From contig JAUMZL010000008.1 in NCBI GenBank assembly GCA_030528155.1, positions 1 to 64,000 of the forward strand: DNA of 64,000 nt. Reading direction: 5' to 3'. A program made the translations under genes and the position numbers. This document shows, piece by piece, positions 36,856 through 46,473 of this stretch; the stretch's first letter is position 1; the number at the start of each line of letters is the position of its first letter. Origin of the DNA: Aerococcus sp. GTDB lineage: Bacteria; Bacillota; Bacilli; Lactobacillales; Aerococcaceae. The notes below the pieces were generated by a model. That model saw only the letters and a program-made list of their open reading frames with translations. It searched no databases and was not told where the DNA came from.

Positions 36856-36870
36856 AAGAAAGCGTTACCA
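36856..36870. promoter_or_regulatory. cre-like site upstream of the small ORF
   Basis: AAGAAAGCGTTACCA matches the CcpA cre consensus with one mismatch. It lies 32 bases upstream of the TTG start of the small minus-strand ORF, next to a TATACT -10-like element read on the minus strand. Confidence 0.5.
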
Positions 36871-36990
36871 AGTATAACTAAACCCTATTCTTATAACGGG
36901 TAAATGTCAAATGATAAGGGGGGTAAAACTTTGAGGATGATGCGAGACACCAGCGCATAAAATGTCTACTAGTCCTCAAAAACAGGCGAG

Positions 36991-37006
36991 AGGGGGGATC
37001 CCCCCT
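36991..37006. terminator. G/C palindrome after nnrE
   Basis: AGGGGGGATCCCCCCT is a perfect 16-bp palindrome 18 bases after the nnrE stop on the minus strand, with TTTTT about eight bases further on. Probably a terminator hairpin with a four-base loop. Confidence 0.5.
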
Positions 37007-37024
37007 ATGACCAGCATTGATCAC

Positions 37025-37666
37025 TTATTCAATGAAAAAGCCAATATCATCTACGGTGATGTTGCCAAAGTAAGGGGCTAATGCTGTTAACTCCATGCCG
37101 TGTTTATAACAGCCGAATGTGATGGTCTCATCCGCCTTTACACACGGGGAGAAAGCCACGCCCGTTTCTACGGACAGTCCGCTGGGCACATCGACCGCAT
37201 AGATGCGCGGTTTTGTCGTGAGATTCACAGCATCGATCACGTCAGCAGCTGTGCCGATCACCGGTCGATTCAGCCCTATGCCAAATAAACCATCGATGAC
37301 TGCATCGTAGTCATTGAAATGGACATCAGCAAGTTGGGTGGTGACACTGCCACCATAGCTCTCAAACATCGCCTGCTGTTGCTGGTTTTCGACAGAGGCG
37401 TGCAGTGGATCGCCCATCAGTAGCACGGTGGCACTTCCACCATGGATGACGAAGAGACGAGCGACCGCAATCGCGTCAGCGCCATTATTGCCTGATCCAG
37501 CAACTGCTAGAATATGACTGGTGGGAGCAATGGTTTTCACCATTTGTCGATAGATCGCCTGTGCTGCGCCTTCCATGAGTAGGAGCGCTGGGACGTGTTT
37601 TTCTTCCATAATATGTTTTTCGTAGACATACATCTCACTTGCCGTACGAATGATTGGTGGTGTCAT
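37025..37666 (-). CDS. nnrE: NAD(P)H-hydrate epimerase
   Basis: A 213-residue YjeF N-domain protein that interconverts the R and S forms of hydrated NAD(P)H for repair. Visible: AVAGSGNNGADAIAVAR (nucleotide site), VIDGLFGIGLNRP with the catalytic Asp, and AVDVPSGLSVETG with the potassium-site residues. The dehydratase (kinase-like) domain is not fused here. ATG 37666 is chosen because AAGGAGTGATCATC precedes it. Confidence 0.92.
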   Translation of the reverse strand: MTPPIIRTASEMYVYEKHIMEEKHVPALLLMEGAAQAIYRQMVKTIAPTSHILAVAGSGNNGADAIAVARLFVIHGGSATVLLMGDPLHASVENQQQQAMFESYGGSVTTQLADVHFNDYDAVIDGLFGIGLNRPVIGTAADVIDAVNLTTKPRIYAVDVPSGLSVETGVAFSPCVKADETITFGCYKHGMELTALAPYFGNITVDDIGFFIE

Positions 37667-37791
37667 GATGATCACTCCTTCATTTGATTATCAGCATGCC
37701 ACGTCCATGGCTAAATTTCTACTATTTTCCTTCCATTGCTGTAAAAAAGACAATAATTCTTGTTTTTATAAAGTCCGGCCTATTTTCTCGT

Positions 37792-38721
37792 TTAGTCGTT
37801 ATTCTGCGGCTGAATCGTGTGACTCCCAGAGACATGGGTGCCGCGTTCTTCGATGATAGCGGTGGAAGCCAAACGATGATCGTCACGTTCACCCATATGC
37901 AAGATTAAGTGCCAATTCTGATTATAATTAGCCGCAAAAAAGAGCGAGTAGAGAAGATCGCTGAGATATTTCATTGAAAGATTAGAGCTGAAGGTTGAAA
38001 TTTTCGAAAATAACCGCTCATGCGTGGACACACGGAGCGTCAGGGTGGCATTGGTTTCTAATGTATTTTCGCCCATGCTAGTGATGGCAATGGTAGGCAC
38101 TTCTTTTTTTCTCAGGGCAGTCACTGCTTCAATGATTTCGTTACTTTCCCCAGTATAGGAAAATAACACCGCGAGGGTATCATCATCGGCGAGCTCCGTT
38201 TCGTAGCGAAACATATCATACGTGTTTGCTAGGAAACTGTTGAGGCCTAAGCGGCGCGTTTTCTCGATGAGGGATTCACCGATCATACGATTTTCGTAAT
38301 CAGCGTAAACGAGCAGACGTTTGGCATTGCTCATTAACTGCTGCGCCTGAGCGAGGGCCTCGCTCGTCAGCATATTGCGGGTTTCGCGGATCGCTTCCAT
38401 TTCAACGGTGGCAAGTTTCTTCGCCACCGTTGCGGGGTCATCTTGGGCACTAAAAGGGACATTTACGTCAATGCTTTTGAAATGAGTCGACAGCGTCTCC
38501 CATTCGCTCAAATAGTGATGCTTAAGATCCCGCCACCCAGAAAAACCGAGCTTCTTAGCAACGCGCACCAAGCTTGTCGCATTGGTGTGCGTTTTTTGCG
38601 CCATTTCTGACACTGTCATCTCCCGCAAGTTTTCTGGATGTTTGAGCATATAGTCGACCAACAACCGTTCGGATTCTGAGAAAATATCCGTTTGCATTTG
38701 TTCATAGATTAACACGTTCAT
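37792..38721 (-). CDS. RpiR-family regulator of the beta-glucoside operon
   Basis: A 309-residue RpiR regulator: N-terminal helix-turn-helix (THTNATSLVRVAKKLGFSGWRDLK) and a SIS domain (residues ~125-260), with a longer C-terminal tail than the other two RpiR proteins in the window. Divergent from the PTS/GH1 operon at 39057, whose promoter region holds inverted repeats, so it probably controls that operon. AAAAAGGAGTCA precedes the ATG. Confidence 0.9.
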   Translation of the reverse strand: MNVLIYEQMQTDIFSESERLLVDYMLKHPENLREMTVSEMAQKTHTNATSLVRVAKKLGFSGWRDLKHHYLSEWETLSTHFKSIDVNVPFSAQDDPATVAKKLATVEMEAIRETRNMLTSEALAQAQQLMSNAKRLLVYADYENRMIGESLIEKTRRLGLNSFLANTYDMFRYETELADDDTLAVLFSYTGESNEIIEAVTALRKKEVPTIAITSMGENTLETNATLTLRVSTHERLFSKISTFSSNLSMKYLSDLLYSLFFAANYNQNWHLILHMGERDDHRLASTAIIEERGTHVSGSHTIQPQNND

Positions 38722-38908
38722 TGACTCCTTTTTGTGTTGATTGGTAAAGCTAAAAAATAACCGTTTAAGGGGATTTATCCATAACTGTGCCGACTTTTGG
38801 AATGAAAAGTGAGCATTAATAGGGGGTTGATGCGTATCGGTTCCCGTTGTATCTACTATTTAATGGATAAATTCACAATTGTTATATTAACATAATTCTT
38901 GAATAAAA

Positions 38909-39011
38909 TGTGTTGAACGAACACAAGAAAGGACAGAAAACGCTTTATTTTGTGTTGAAGTTTTCTAATTTATTAGAATTCATTGTTCAATCAAATGAAT
39001 CCGTTTACACT
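38909..39011 (+). promoter_or_regulatory. Control region of the beta-glucoside operon
   Basis: TTGTTC (38983-38988), 17 bases, TACACT (39006-39011). Upstream lie two inverted repeats: TGTGTTGAACGAACACA (38909-38925) and TTCTAATTTATTAGAA (38963-38978), and a partial cre-like GAAAACGCTTT (38936-38946). The first is a good RpiR operator candidate. The rest of 38722-39056 shows no gene. Confidence 0.6.
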
Positions 39012-39056
39012 AAAACCATGTTAAACAAAGGCAAAAATATTTAGGAGGAATTACCC

Positions 39057-39371
39057 ATGAAAAACGTATTGATTATTTGTGCAGCCGGTATGTCCAGTTC
39101 CATGATTGCAAAGAAAGCCAGCGATCATTTCGCTAGCCAAGGGGAAGATATTCATGTTGATGCGACAACCATTTCCAAAGGGCCTGATATCATTGATCAA
39201 GACAATTATGACCTGTACTTGATTTCACCACAAGCGAAGATGACCTTCGACACGATGAAGAGCCGTGCGGATGCTATGGGTAAACCGATTACTAATATTC
39301 CACCTCAAGCCTACGTGCCAATTCCAATGGGGATTGAAAAACTTGCGACTTTAATCAAAGAAAACCTATAA
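39057..39371 (+). CDS. PTS lactose/cellobiose-family EIIB
   Basis: A 104-residue phospho-carrier; active Cys8 in IICAAGMSSSMIA. AGGAGGAATTACCC precedes the ATG. First gene of the operon EIIB-EIIA-membrane protein-EIIC-GH1. Confidence 0.94.
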   Translation: MKNVLIICAAGMSSSMIAKKASDHFASQGEDIHVDATTISKGPDIIDQDNYDLYLISPQAKMTFDTMKSRADAMGKPITNIPPQAYVPIPMGIEKLATLIKENL

Positions 39372-39404
39372 ATCACCTGTTAAAACAGAAAGTAGGGATA
39401 ACGA

Positions 39405-39737
39405 ATGGAATCGGAAAAAATCCAAGAAATTGCATTTACGATCATTTTGCATTCAGGGAATGCTCGGACGTTGACGCATGAAGCCTTCACCATGATGTCA
39501 GATGGAGATTATGAGGGGGCAGATGCTAAGCTCAAAGAAGCCAATGATGCGTTGAATCAGGCGCACAATGCGCAAACGGATCTCTTGCAACAATATGCCA
39601 GTGGCGAAGAGATCACGATGGAAGTCATCCTCGTCCATGCTCAGGATCATTTGATGACAACAATGACCTTGATGGAGATGGCGACGGAATTGAAACGTCT
39701 CTACCAAAAAGTCGATCACCTCGAACAGAAAGGATAG
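39405..39737 (+). CDS. PTS lactose/cellobiose-family EIIA
   Basis: A 110-residue all-helical trimeric EIIA; active His78 with metal-site Asp81 in ILVHAQDHLMT, the same numbering as in well-studied LacA-type proteins. Follows EIIB by 33 bases. Confidence 0.94.
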   Translation: MESEKIQEIAFTIILHSGNARTLTHEAFTMMSDGDYEGADAKLKEANDALNQAHNAQTDLLQQYASGEEITMEVILVHAQDHLMTTMTLMEMATELKRLYQKVDHLEQKG

Positions 39738-39746
39738 GAAGGCACC

Positions 39747-40289
39747 ATGAAACGTCAACACCTGCAACAAGCGCGCCAGCTGAGTGAGCGTGAACAGAAG
39801 AATCGAATCAACATGCAGTTGCAGAACATGCGCTACCGGCGTTTCATGATGTTGCGCTATTGCCTAGCGATTTTCTTCTTTAGCAATGTGAGTTGGTTGA
39901 TCATGCAAACTGCTCAAGCTAATGCACTGATGATCGTACCTATTTTCTTATTATTGTTGAACATTGGTGCATTAGTTGTGATGCAGCGCCGTGCAAGCCA
40001 GCCTACATCATCCACATCGCAAAACCTTTTCCTTGTTCGCCTAAGCCTCATCGCTCAGGCGGCTATCGGCATCGTTTGGCTCTTTACTTTGCTCTTTTTG
40101 AAACAAGAAGCGGGGATATGGATTCCCATCTTTACATTAACACCGGCCGTACAGCACGTGTTAAGTGGCCTGTTACTGTTTTTGGTGGGATACGCAGCAA
40201 TCGGTATTGGCAAGGTATTAAGGATGGAACAGAAGCAAGATCGTTGGTATCAACCCGTTAAACAGTTTGAACAGCAACTGGGAGGTTAA
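39747..40289 (+). CDS. Unknown membrane protein within the beta-glucoside operon
   Basis: A 180-residue protein with a basic N-terminal 38 residues rich in Gln and Arg, four hydrophobic helices (about 38-60, 63-82, 103-125, 133-160) and a polar end. It sits between EIIA and EIIC with only 10 and 2 bases to its neighbours, so it is translated with them. No motif recognised. It may assist folding or assembly of the permease; this is a guess from position. Confidence 0.75.
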   Translation: MKRQHLQQARQLSEREQKNRINMQLQNMRYRRFMMLRYCLAIFFFSNVSWLIMQTAQANALMIVPIFLLLLNIGALVVMQRRASQPTSSTSQNLFLVRLSLIAQAAIGIVWLFTLLFLKQEAGIWIPIFTLTPAVQHVLSGLLLFLVGYAAIGIGKVLRMEQKQDRWYQPVKQFEQQLGG

Positions 40290-40291
40290 TC

Positions 40292-41638
40292 ATGGAAAAT
40301 AATAAATTTGTGGCTTGGATGGATAAAACCATCATGCAACCCCTCGCCAAATTTTCGCAGTACAAGTTTGTCCGCGCCATTGCAAATACCGGGATGGCTA
40401 TTATTCCTTTTACCATCGTTGGCTCGATGTTCTTGGTATTATCCGTTGTTCCAACCGTTGTCCCGTCTTTAAAAGGAGTATATGACGCAACACTCGGACG
40501 TGTCGAAAACCTTTACATGATTGCCAATACGGCGACCATGGGGATTCTCTCCTTGTACTTCAATATCAGTTTAGGTTATGAATTCACCAAGATTTATCAT
40601 GAAGAGGAAAAACTAGATATGTCACCATTGAATGGGGCATTGCTCGGTTTGATGGCTTACATCATGTGTATTCCTCAACTCTTCATTCAAGATGGAAAAT
40701 TAGCATTAGTAAACACCGTGAGCGATGACCTGAAAGTGATTGATGGTTGGCAAATGTCCAGCGGTGTGGTGCGTTTGAGCACGAGCGGCATTTTTACCGC
40801 GATCATCATGGCGGTGTTAGCTGTCATGCTGTATCGTCTCTGTGTGAAGAACAAATGGACGATTAAATTGCCGGATAGTGTGCCAGAAGGGGTTGCCAAC
40901 TCCTTTACCGCTTTGATCCCAGCCTTTGTGATTGCTTTTGTTGTATTGATCATCAACGGCTTATTACTGATGGTGGGTTACGACGTCTTCACCATTGTAG
41001 CGGTACCATTCGGCTTCGTTACCAACTTGACGAGCTCCTACATCGGTATCTTAGTGATCGTCTTCCTAATTCAAGCACTCTGGTTTGTCGGGGTGCATGG
41101 AGCAACGATCATTACCTCTTTGATTCAACCGATTACATTAGCTAACTTAGCAACGAATGCAGCGCATACCACGACGATTCCATGGGCCGGGGAATTCAAC
41201 AACGCCTTCATTACCATTGGGGGATCTGGGGCGACCTTGATCTTGTCATTCTGGATGGCTTACCGTGCCCGTTCTGAACAATTGAGTGCCATTGGTAAAG
41301 CGGAAATGGTGCCAGCCATTTTCAACATCAATGAACCACTGATTTTCGGATTACCATTCCTTTACAACATCGATTTGATGATTCCATGGTTCTTAGCTCC
41401 GATGGCTTCTGCTTCCTTAGGTTACTGGGCGATTAAACTAGGCATTGTGCGTCCTGTTATTGCACAGATGGCATGGCCAACACCGGTCGGCCTTGGGGGA
41501 TTGATCAGTACTGGTGGCGATTGGAAAGGGTTCGTACTGGCGGTGCTCTCTGCCGTTTTGGCCTTCGTCATTTACTATCCATTCATTCGTCGTTATGACA
41601 AGAAATTACTCGTTCAAGAAAAAGAAATGACCGCATAA
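40292..41638 (+). CDS. PTS lactose/cellobiose-family EIIC
   Basis: A 448-residue membrane permease with about ten helices. The family motif near the substrate site is present (FNINEPLIFGLPFLYN), as is WFVGVHGATII. GGGAGGTTAATC precedes the ATG. Brings in a beta-glucoside, phosphorylated via EIIB at 39057; the GH1 enzyme downstream splits the product. Confidence 0.94.
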   Translation: MENNKFVAWMDKTIMQPLAKFSQYKFVRAIANTGMAIIPFTIVGSMFLVLSVVPTVVPSLKGVYDATLGRVENLYMIANTATMGILSLYFNISLGYEFTKIYHEEEKLDMSPLNGALLGLMAYIMCIPQLFIQDGKLALVNTVSDDLKVIDGWQMSSGVVRLSTSGIFTAIIMAVLAVMLYRLCVKNKWTIKLPDSVPEGVANSFTALIPAFVIAFVVLIINGLLLMVGYDVFTIVAVPFGFVTNLTSSYIGILVIVFLIQALWFVGVHGATIITSLIQPITLANLATNAAHTTTIPWAGEFNNAFITIGGSGATLILSFWMAYRARSEQLSAIGKAEMVPAIFNINEPLIFGLPFLYNIDLMIPWFLAPMASASLGYWAIKLGIVRPVIAQMAWPTPVGLGGLISTGGDWKGFVLAVLSAVLAFVIYYPFIRRYDKKLLVQEKEMTA

Positions 41639-41675
41639 GCGGTGGCTATGAGTCATTAATTTAAGATAGAAATAA

Positions 41676-43115
<1,440 letters not shown>

Positions 43116-43137
43116 TTTCATAACCTATAATCAACGC

Positions 43138-43192
43138 TGATGAGTGATAGCAAAAAGAATTGCTGAGGGGGCGGATCTTCAATCACTCATCA
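43138..43192 (+). ncRNA. Structured RNA element after the GH1 gene
   Basis: TGATGAGTGAT (43138-43148) pairs perfectly with ATCACTCATCA (43182-43192). Inside, AGCAA and TTGCT (43149-43164) form a second hairpin directly stacked on the first, leaving GAGGGGGCGGATCTTC as a third arm or loop. A multi-branched fold is likely. A real terminator follows at 43204, so this extra element is not needed for termination. Could be a processed 3' UTR RNA. No known class recognised. Confidence 0.4.
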
Positions 43193-43203
43193 GGAGGGAA
43201 AGA

Positions 43204-43234
43204 ACCAGGTGCTTATGAAGTGCCTGGTTTTTTG
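43204..43234 (+). terminator. Terminator of the beta-glucoside operon
   Basis: ACCAGGTGC and GTGCCTGGT (6 outer pairs plus inner C-G) followed by six T. Confidence 0.88.
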
Positions 43235-43270
43235 TTTAAGTCAAAGGGATACCTAGGATAACGAGCGGTT

Positions 43271-43356
43271 GATTTGACAGGGCGTACTGGAGGGAGCACG
43301 CGAGATTCTGGTCATTCATTTAGTCGACTAAGATCTGACAGGATGTACAGGAGAAG
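43271..43356 (+). repeat. Imperfect direct repeat of 25-26 bases
   Basis: GATTTGACAGGGCGTACTGG (43271) and GATCTGACAGGATGTACAGG (43332) share TGACAGG, GTAC and GGAG in the same order, 61 bases apart. Lies in the 376-base gap before the kinase genes; no gene is seen there. Could be a regulator site or an old duplication. Confidence 0.5.
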
Positions 43357-43490
43357 AAATCACCTTTTTATAATATAGCAGTGAGGGGCAATCGATTAAC
43401 CGGTTTCCTGTTGATCATACGGCTGATCTTTGGATGAATAGTGCTCGTTTTAGTGGTGCGAATACAAGATATAGGGGGTTAGAATAATCA

Positions 43491-43519
43491 TTGACCGACA
43501 TATGGTAGGGTGATAGAAT
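43491..43519 (+). promoter_or_regulatory. Promoter of the deoxynucleoside kinase operon
   Basis: TTGACC (43491-43496), 17 bases, TAGAAT (43514-43519). ACAAGATATAGGGGGT (43464-43479) just upstream resembles an NrdR box in 11 of 16 positions, a weak hint. Confidence 0.65.
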
Positions 43520-43610
43520 GAGCGATGGTAATTAACAGGGATCCCAAAAAGGCACATCAGGTGATTTTTGGAGACCATCAAAGTCAATAGAAAAGCGGGG
43601 GATTCTTATC

Positions 43611-44252
43611 GTGATCATATTTGCAGGAGTCATTGGGGCAGGCAAGACGACATATGCCACACGCCTGGCAGAGGCTCTCGAAAGTCAAGTTTTTTTGGAA
43701 AGTGTGGATGATAATCCAATCCTCACCAAATATTATGAAGATACCGCGCGTTATGCTTTCCCATTGCAGATTCATTTTCTCAATAAACGGTTTGAATTGA
43801 TCAAACAGGCATTCAATGAGAATAATAATGTGCTCGATCGCTCCATTTATGAAGATAAAATATTTGCTTGGGCAAATGTAGAGAATGGCAATATTTCCAA
43901 AGAAGAATGGGATATTTATAGCGAATTATTAGATAACATGATGGAAGAAATGCAGGATACTCCGAAGAAGGCACCGGATCTCTTGGTATACCTCGATGTA
44001 TCGTTTGAGAATGAATTGGAAAATATCAAAAAGCGCAATCGTGACTATGAGCAAGATCCCGACTTAAAGGCCTATTATCAGCAGCTCTACCACGCTTATG
44101 GTCGCTGGATTGAGGAATATGATGTTTCAGATAAATTGATCATCCCAGCCGATCACTATGACATTCATAATGAGGATGATTGGCAAGCCGTCTACGCCCA
44201 GATTATTGAGCGTTTGGAACAAGTGAAAGAGCGACAATTAGGAGGGCAATAG
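43611..44252 (+). CDS. Deoxynucleoside kinase (dAK/dGK family), first copy
   Basis: A 213-residue kinase that phosphorylates deoxyadenosine, deoxyguanosine or deoxycytidine. P-loop GVIGAGKTT (residues 6-14), the catalytic Glu in FLESVDDNP, the DRS motif in VLDRSIYED and the lid KKRNRDYEQ. GTG start after a purine-rich site. One base separates it from a close paralogue; in Lactobacillus acidophilus such a tandem pair forms heterodimers with different base preference. The cell recovers deoxynucleosides from outside through this route. Confidence 0.93.
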   Translation: MIIFAGVIGAGKTTYATRLAEALESQVFLESVDDNPILTKYYEDTARYAFPLQIHFLNKRFELIKQAFNENNNVLDRSIYEDKIFAWANVENGNISKEEWDIYSELLDNMMEEMQDTPKKAPDLLVYLDVSFENELENIKKRNRDYEQDPDLKAYYQQLYHAYGRWIEEYDVSDKLIIPADHYDIHNEDDWQAVYAQIIERLEQVKERQLGGQ

Positions 44253-44253
44253 G

Positions 44254-44898
44254 ATGATCATTTTAGCAGGGGTGATGGGAGCCGGCAAAACGACCTACTC
44301 CAAGCGACTCGCACAGGCACTCGGTAGTGAGGTTTTCTTGGAAAGCGTGAGTGATAATCCCATCCTAGAGAAGTTTTATGAGAATCCAAAGCGCTATGCG
44401 TTCGCTTTGCAGCTGCATTTCCTGAATACGCGGTTTCGTTCAATGAAACAAGCCTATCAGGGGACGTGTAATGTGTTAGATCGAACGATTTATGAAGACC
44501 AGATTTTTACGTGGAATAATGTTGAAAAGGGGAATATCTCTAAAGAAGAGTGGGCGATTTATTGCCAGTTAGTCGATCATATGATTCAAGAGTTACAACA
44601 AATCCCCAAAAAATCCCCCGATTTATTGGTTTATCTCGATGTCTCCTTTGAACATGAGCTTGCTAATATCAAAAAACGCGGGCGTGAATTTGAACAGGTA
44701 GAGAGTGATCCCACGTTGGTCACGTATTACCGTAATCTGTATGATAAATACCAAGAATGGATTGAAAACTATACGACTTCCGCAAAGTTGATCATTCCTG
44801 CCGATCACTATGACATTGAAAAGCCCGCAGACTGGGAGGAAGTGCTTGGCATGATCACATCGGCGCTGGAAAAACTAGAGGTGGCGGTGGCGCCATGA
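44254..44898 (+). CDS. Deoxynucleoside kinase (dAK/dGK family), second copy
   Basis: A 214-residue paralogue of the preceding gene, alike along its whole length (LAGVMGAGKTTYSKRLAQAL, VLDRTIYEDQIF, LIIPADHYDIE). DRT replaces DRS, and the lid has one or two extra residues (KKRGREFEQVESDP), which may change base choice. AGGAGGGCAATAGG precedes the ATG. Its stop overlaps the transporter start by ATGA. Confidence 0.93.
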   Translation: MIILAGVMGAGKTTYSKRLAQALGSEVFLESVSDNPILEKFYENPKRYAFALQLHFLNTRFRSMKQAYQGTCNVLDRTIYEDQIFTWNNVEKGNISKEEWAIYCQLVDHMIQELQQIPKKSPDLLVYLDVSFEHELANIKKRGREFEQVESDPTLVTYYRNLYDKYQEWIENYTTSAKLIIPADHYDIEKPADWEEVLGMITSALEKLEVAVAP

Positions 44899-45620
44899 TA
44901 GCGACAGTGAAACAGTTATTTATTGCGGATTGGCACCATATCAAAGACCAGATCAAGCACTGGAGCCATCCCCATCGCTGGTTTACTGGCCTCTCCTTTA
45001 CTTTATCCATCATTGTCACCATCATTGGGGTGGTGCAATCCGGATTTTCATTGGCGAGTTTGATGAGTATTCTTGGGGCTATTGGCATCTGGGGGATTGC
45101 CTTTACCACTAAAACCAATTTTTTCTTCAACGGTGCGCAAAACCTCACTGGTATATTCGTGGGCATGCAGTCCAGGATCTACGGGGACGCGCTGACCTCG
45201 CTCTTCTATTTGGTGAGTGAATTTTTTGGTTGGCAGCAATGGACAATACACCGCAATCCGGACGGGTCGCTGCGTATTGAGACGCGTGAAAATTGGCTAT
45301 TGCTTGCCTTCGCGATTCTTTTCTGTGGCGTGTTTTTGGGATTTGTCTCCTGGTTGCTCGGGGGAGAGCACATTGTCCTCGATGCGATCACCAATTCTAT
45401 CAGCTTCCTCGCCCAGATCTATCAAATGGCACGGCGACGTTCCGCTTACTACTTATGGTTAGCGGTAGACCTCTTCAGCATTTGGTTGTGGGCGCTTACC
45501 GGACAATGGGCAGTCGTTGCCATGTATCTAGCTTTTGTCATCCAAGGCTTAGCCGGTCTTTGGAATTGGCATTCACTCGGTGAAGAGCAATCTCTTCAAG
45601 AAGAAGTCACAAACGAATAA
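44895..45620 (+). CDS. Pnu-family transporter (PnuC/PnuN-like)
   Basis: A 241-residue membrane protein with seven hydrophobic segments and the PnuC-family layout (QNLTGIFVGMQSRIYGDALTS and NSISFLAQIYQMARRRSAYYLW). PnuC takes up nicotinamide riboside. A branch named PnuN is assigned to deoxynucleosides because its genes sit with deoxynucleoside kinases, as here. The overlap with the second kinase gene favours PnuN: kinase trapping would drive facilitated uptake. Family certain, substrate inferred. Confidence 0.87.
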   Translation: MIATVKQLFIADWHHIKDQIKHWSHPHRWFTGLSFTLSIIVTIIGVVQSGFSLASLMSILGAIGIWGIAFTTKTNFFFNGAQNLTGIFVGMQSRIYGDALTSLFYLVSEFFGWQQWTIHRNPDGSLRIETRENWLLLAFAILFCGVFLGFVSWLLGGEHIVLDAITNSISFLAQIYQMARRRSAYYLWLAVDLFSIWLWALTGQWAVVAMYLAFVIQGLAGLWNWHSLGEEQSLQEEVTNE

Positions 45621-45636
45621 CAATCAACCGATGAAC

Positions 45637-45667
45637 AAAGCGTGGGACAAGGCTCCGACGCTTTTTG
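45637..45667 (+). terminator. Terminator after the Pnu gene
   Basis: AAAGCGT and ACGCTTT with an inner GGGA/TCC, followed by TTTT. Confidence 0.8.
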
Positions 45668-45787
45668 ATTGCCAAAAAATGAGTGTCTGGCATTCCTAAG
45701 ACCCAAAAAGTGAAAACTTGTATTTTATGATGGAAGCGTCTACACTATATTCATTGAATGAAGTCATGGCAAAGGAGGCTGTTACTA

Positions 45788-46432
45788 ATGAAAGTATTAG
45801 TGATTGGGGCACATGGCAATGTCGGGCGGCGTGTGGTTGAGCGCATGCAAGCTGATGATAATTTTGAACCGGTGGCGTTCGTGCGCAAATCGGAACACGT
45901 GAAAGCCTATGAAGAACAAGGAGTAGAAGCAAGACGAGGAGATCTATTAGCCACGGTGGATGATATTAAACAGACGATGGCCGGCGTAGATGCGGTGGTC
46001 TTCTCAGCAGGTGCCGGGGGATCGAGCGATGCTAACACCATCTTGATCGATCTCGATGGGGCCGTGAAAGCCATGGAAGCAGCCGAAGCACTGGGCATTA
46101 AACGCTTCGTCATGGTCAGTGCTTATGGGGCAGGTAAACGCGAAAATTGGTCTAAGCAGATTATCCCTTACTATGCGGCTAAAATGTACGCGGACCGGGA
46201 GTTAATGCGTACAGATTTGGACTACACGATCCTGCGTCCCGGCGTGCTCGGTGATGATGAGGGAACCGGTAAGATTCAAATCATCACATCGTCGGAGGAA
46301 AAACCAATAGACTATACCACGCAACGCTGGGATGTGGCGGATACGATTTTAGCAGTGCTTCCTAATGAAACAACCTATCGGGAAATTTACGAATTTGTTT
46401 CGGGAGGGACGCCGATTGCGGAGGCTTTTTAG
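45788..46432 (+). CDS. NAD(P)-binding SDR-like oxidoreductase (YhfK/YwnB type)
   Basis: A 214-residue atypical short-chain dehydrogenase. Nucleotide loop GAHGNVGRRVV (residues 7-17) and VFSAGAGGSS; the usual Tyr-x3-Lys is seen as YYAAKMYADREL. Proteins of this type bind NAD(P)H and are induced in stress, with no firm substrate. ATG 45788 follows AAAGGAGGCTGTTACTA. Monocistronic or linked to the ROK gene 41 bases downstream. Confidence 0.88.
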   Translation: MKVLVIGAHGNVGRRVVERMQADDNFEPVAFVRKSEHVKAYEEQGVEARRGDLLATVDDIKQTMAGVDAVVFSAGAGGSSDANTILIDLDGAVKAMEAAEALGIKRFVMVSAYGAGKRENWSKQIIPYYAAKMYADRELMRTDLDYTILRPGVLGDDEGTGKIQIITSSEEKPIDYTTQRWDVADTILAVLPNETTYREIYEFVSGGTPIAEAF

Positions 46433-46473
46433 CGCACGGATGAGTGAATGTAAAATGGAGTGAGGAGGTTATT

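Noticed and set aside
43116..43240. Riboswitch controlling the kinase operon
   Set aside because: A full terminator follows with the kinase promoter 250 bases further on, so the element belongs to the upstream transcript. No known riboswitch core is seen.
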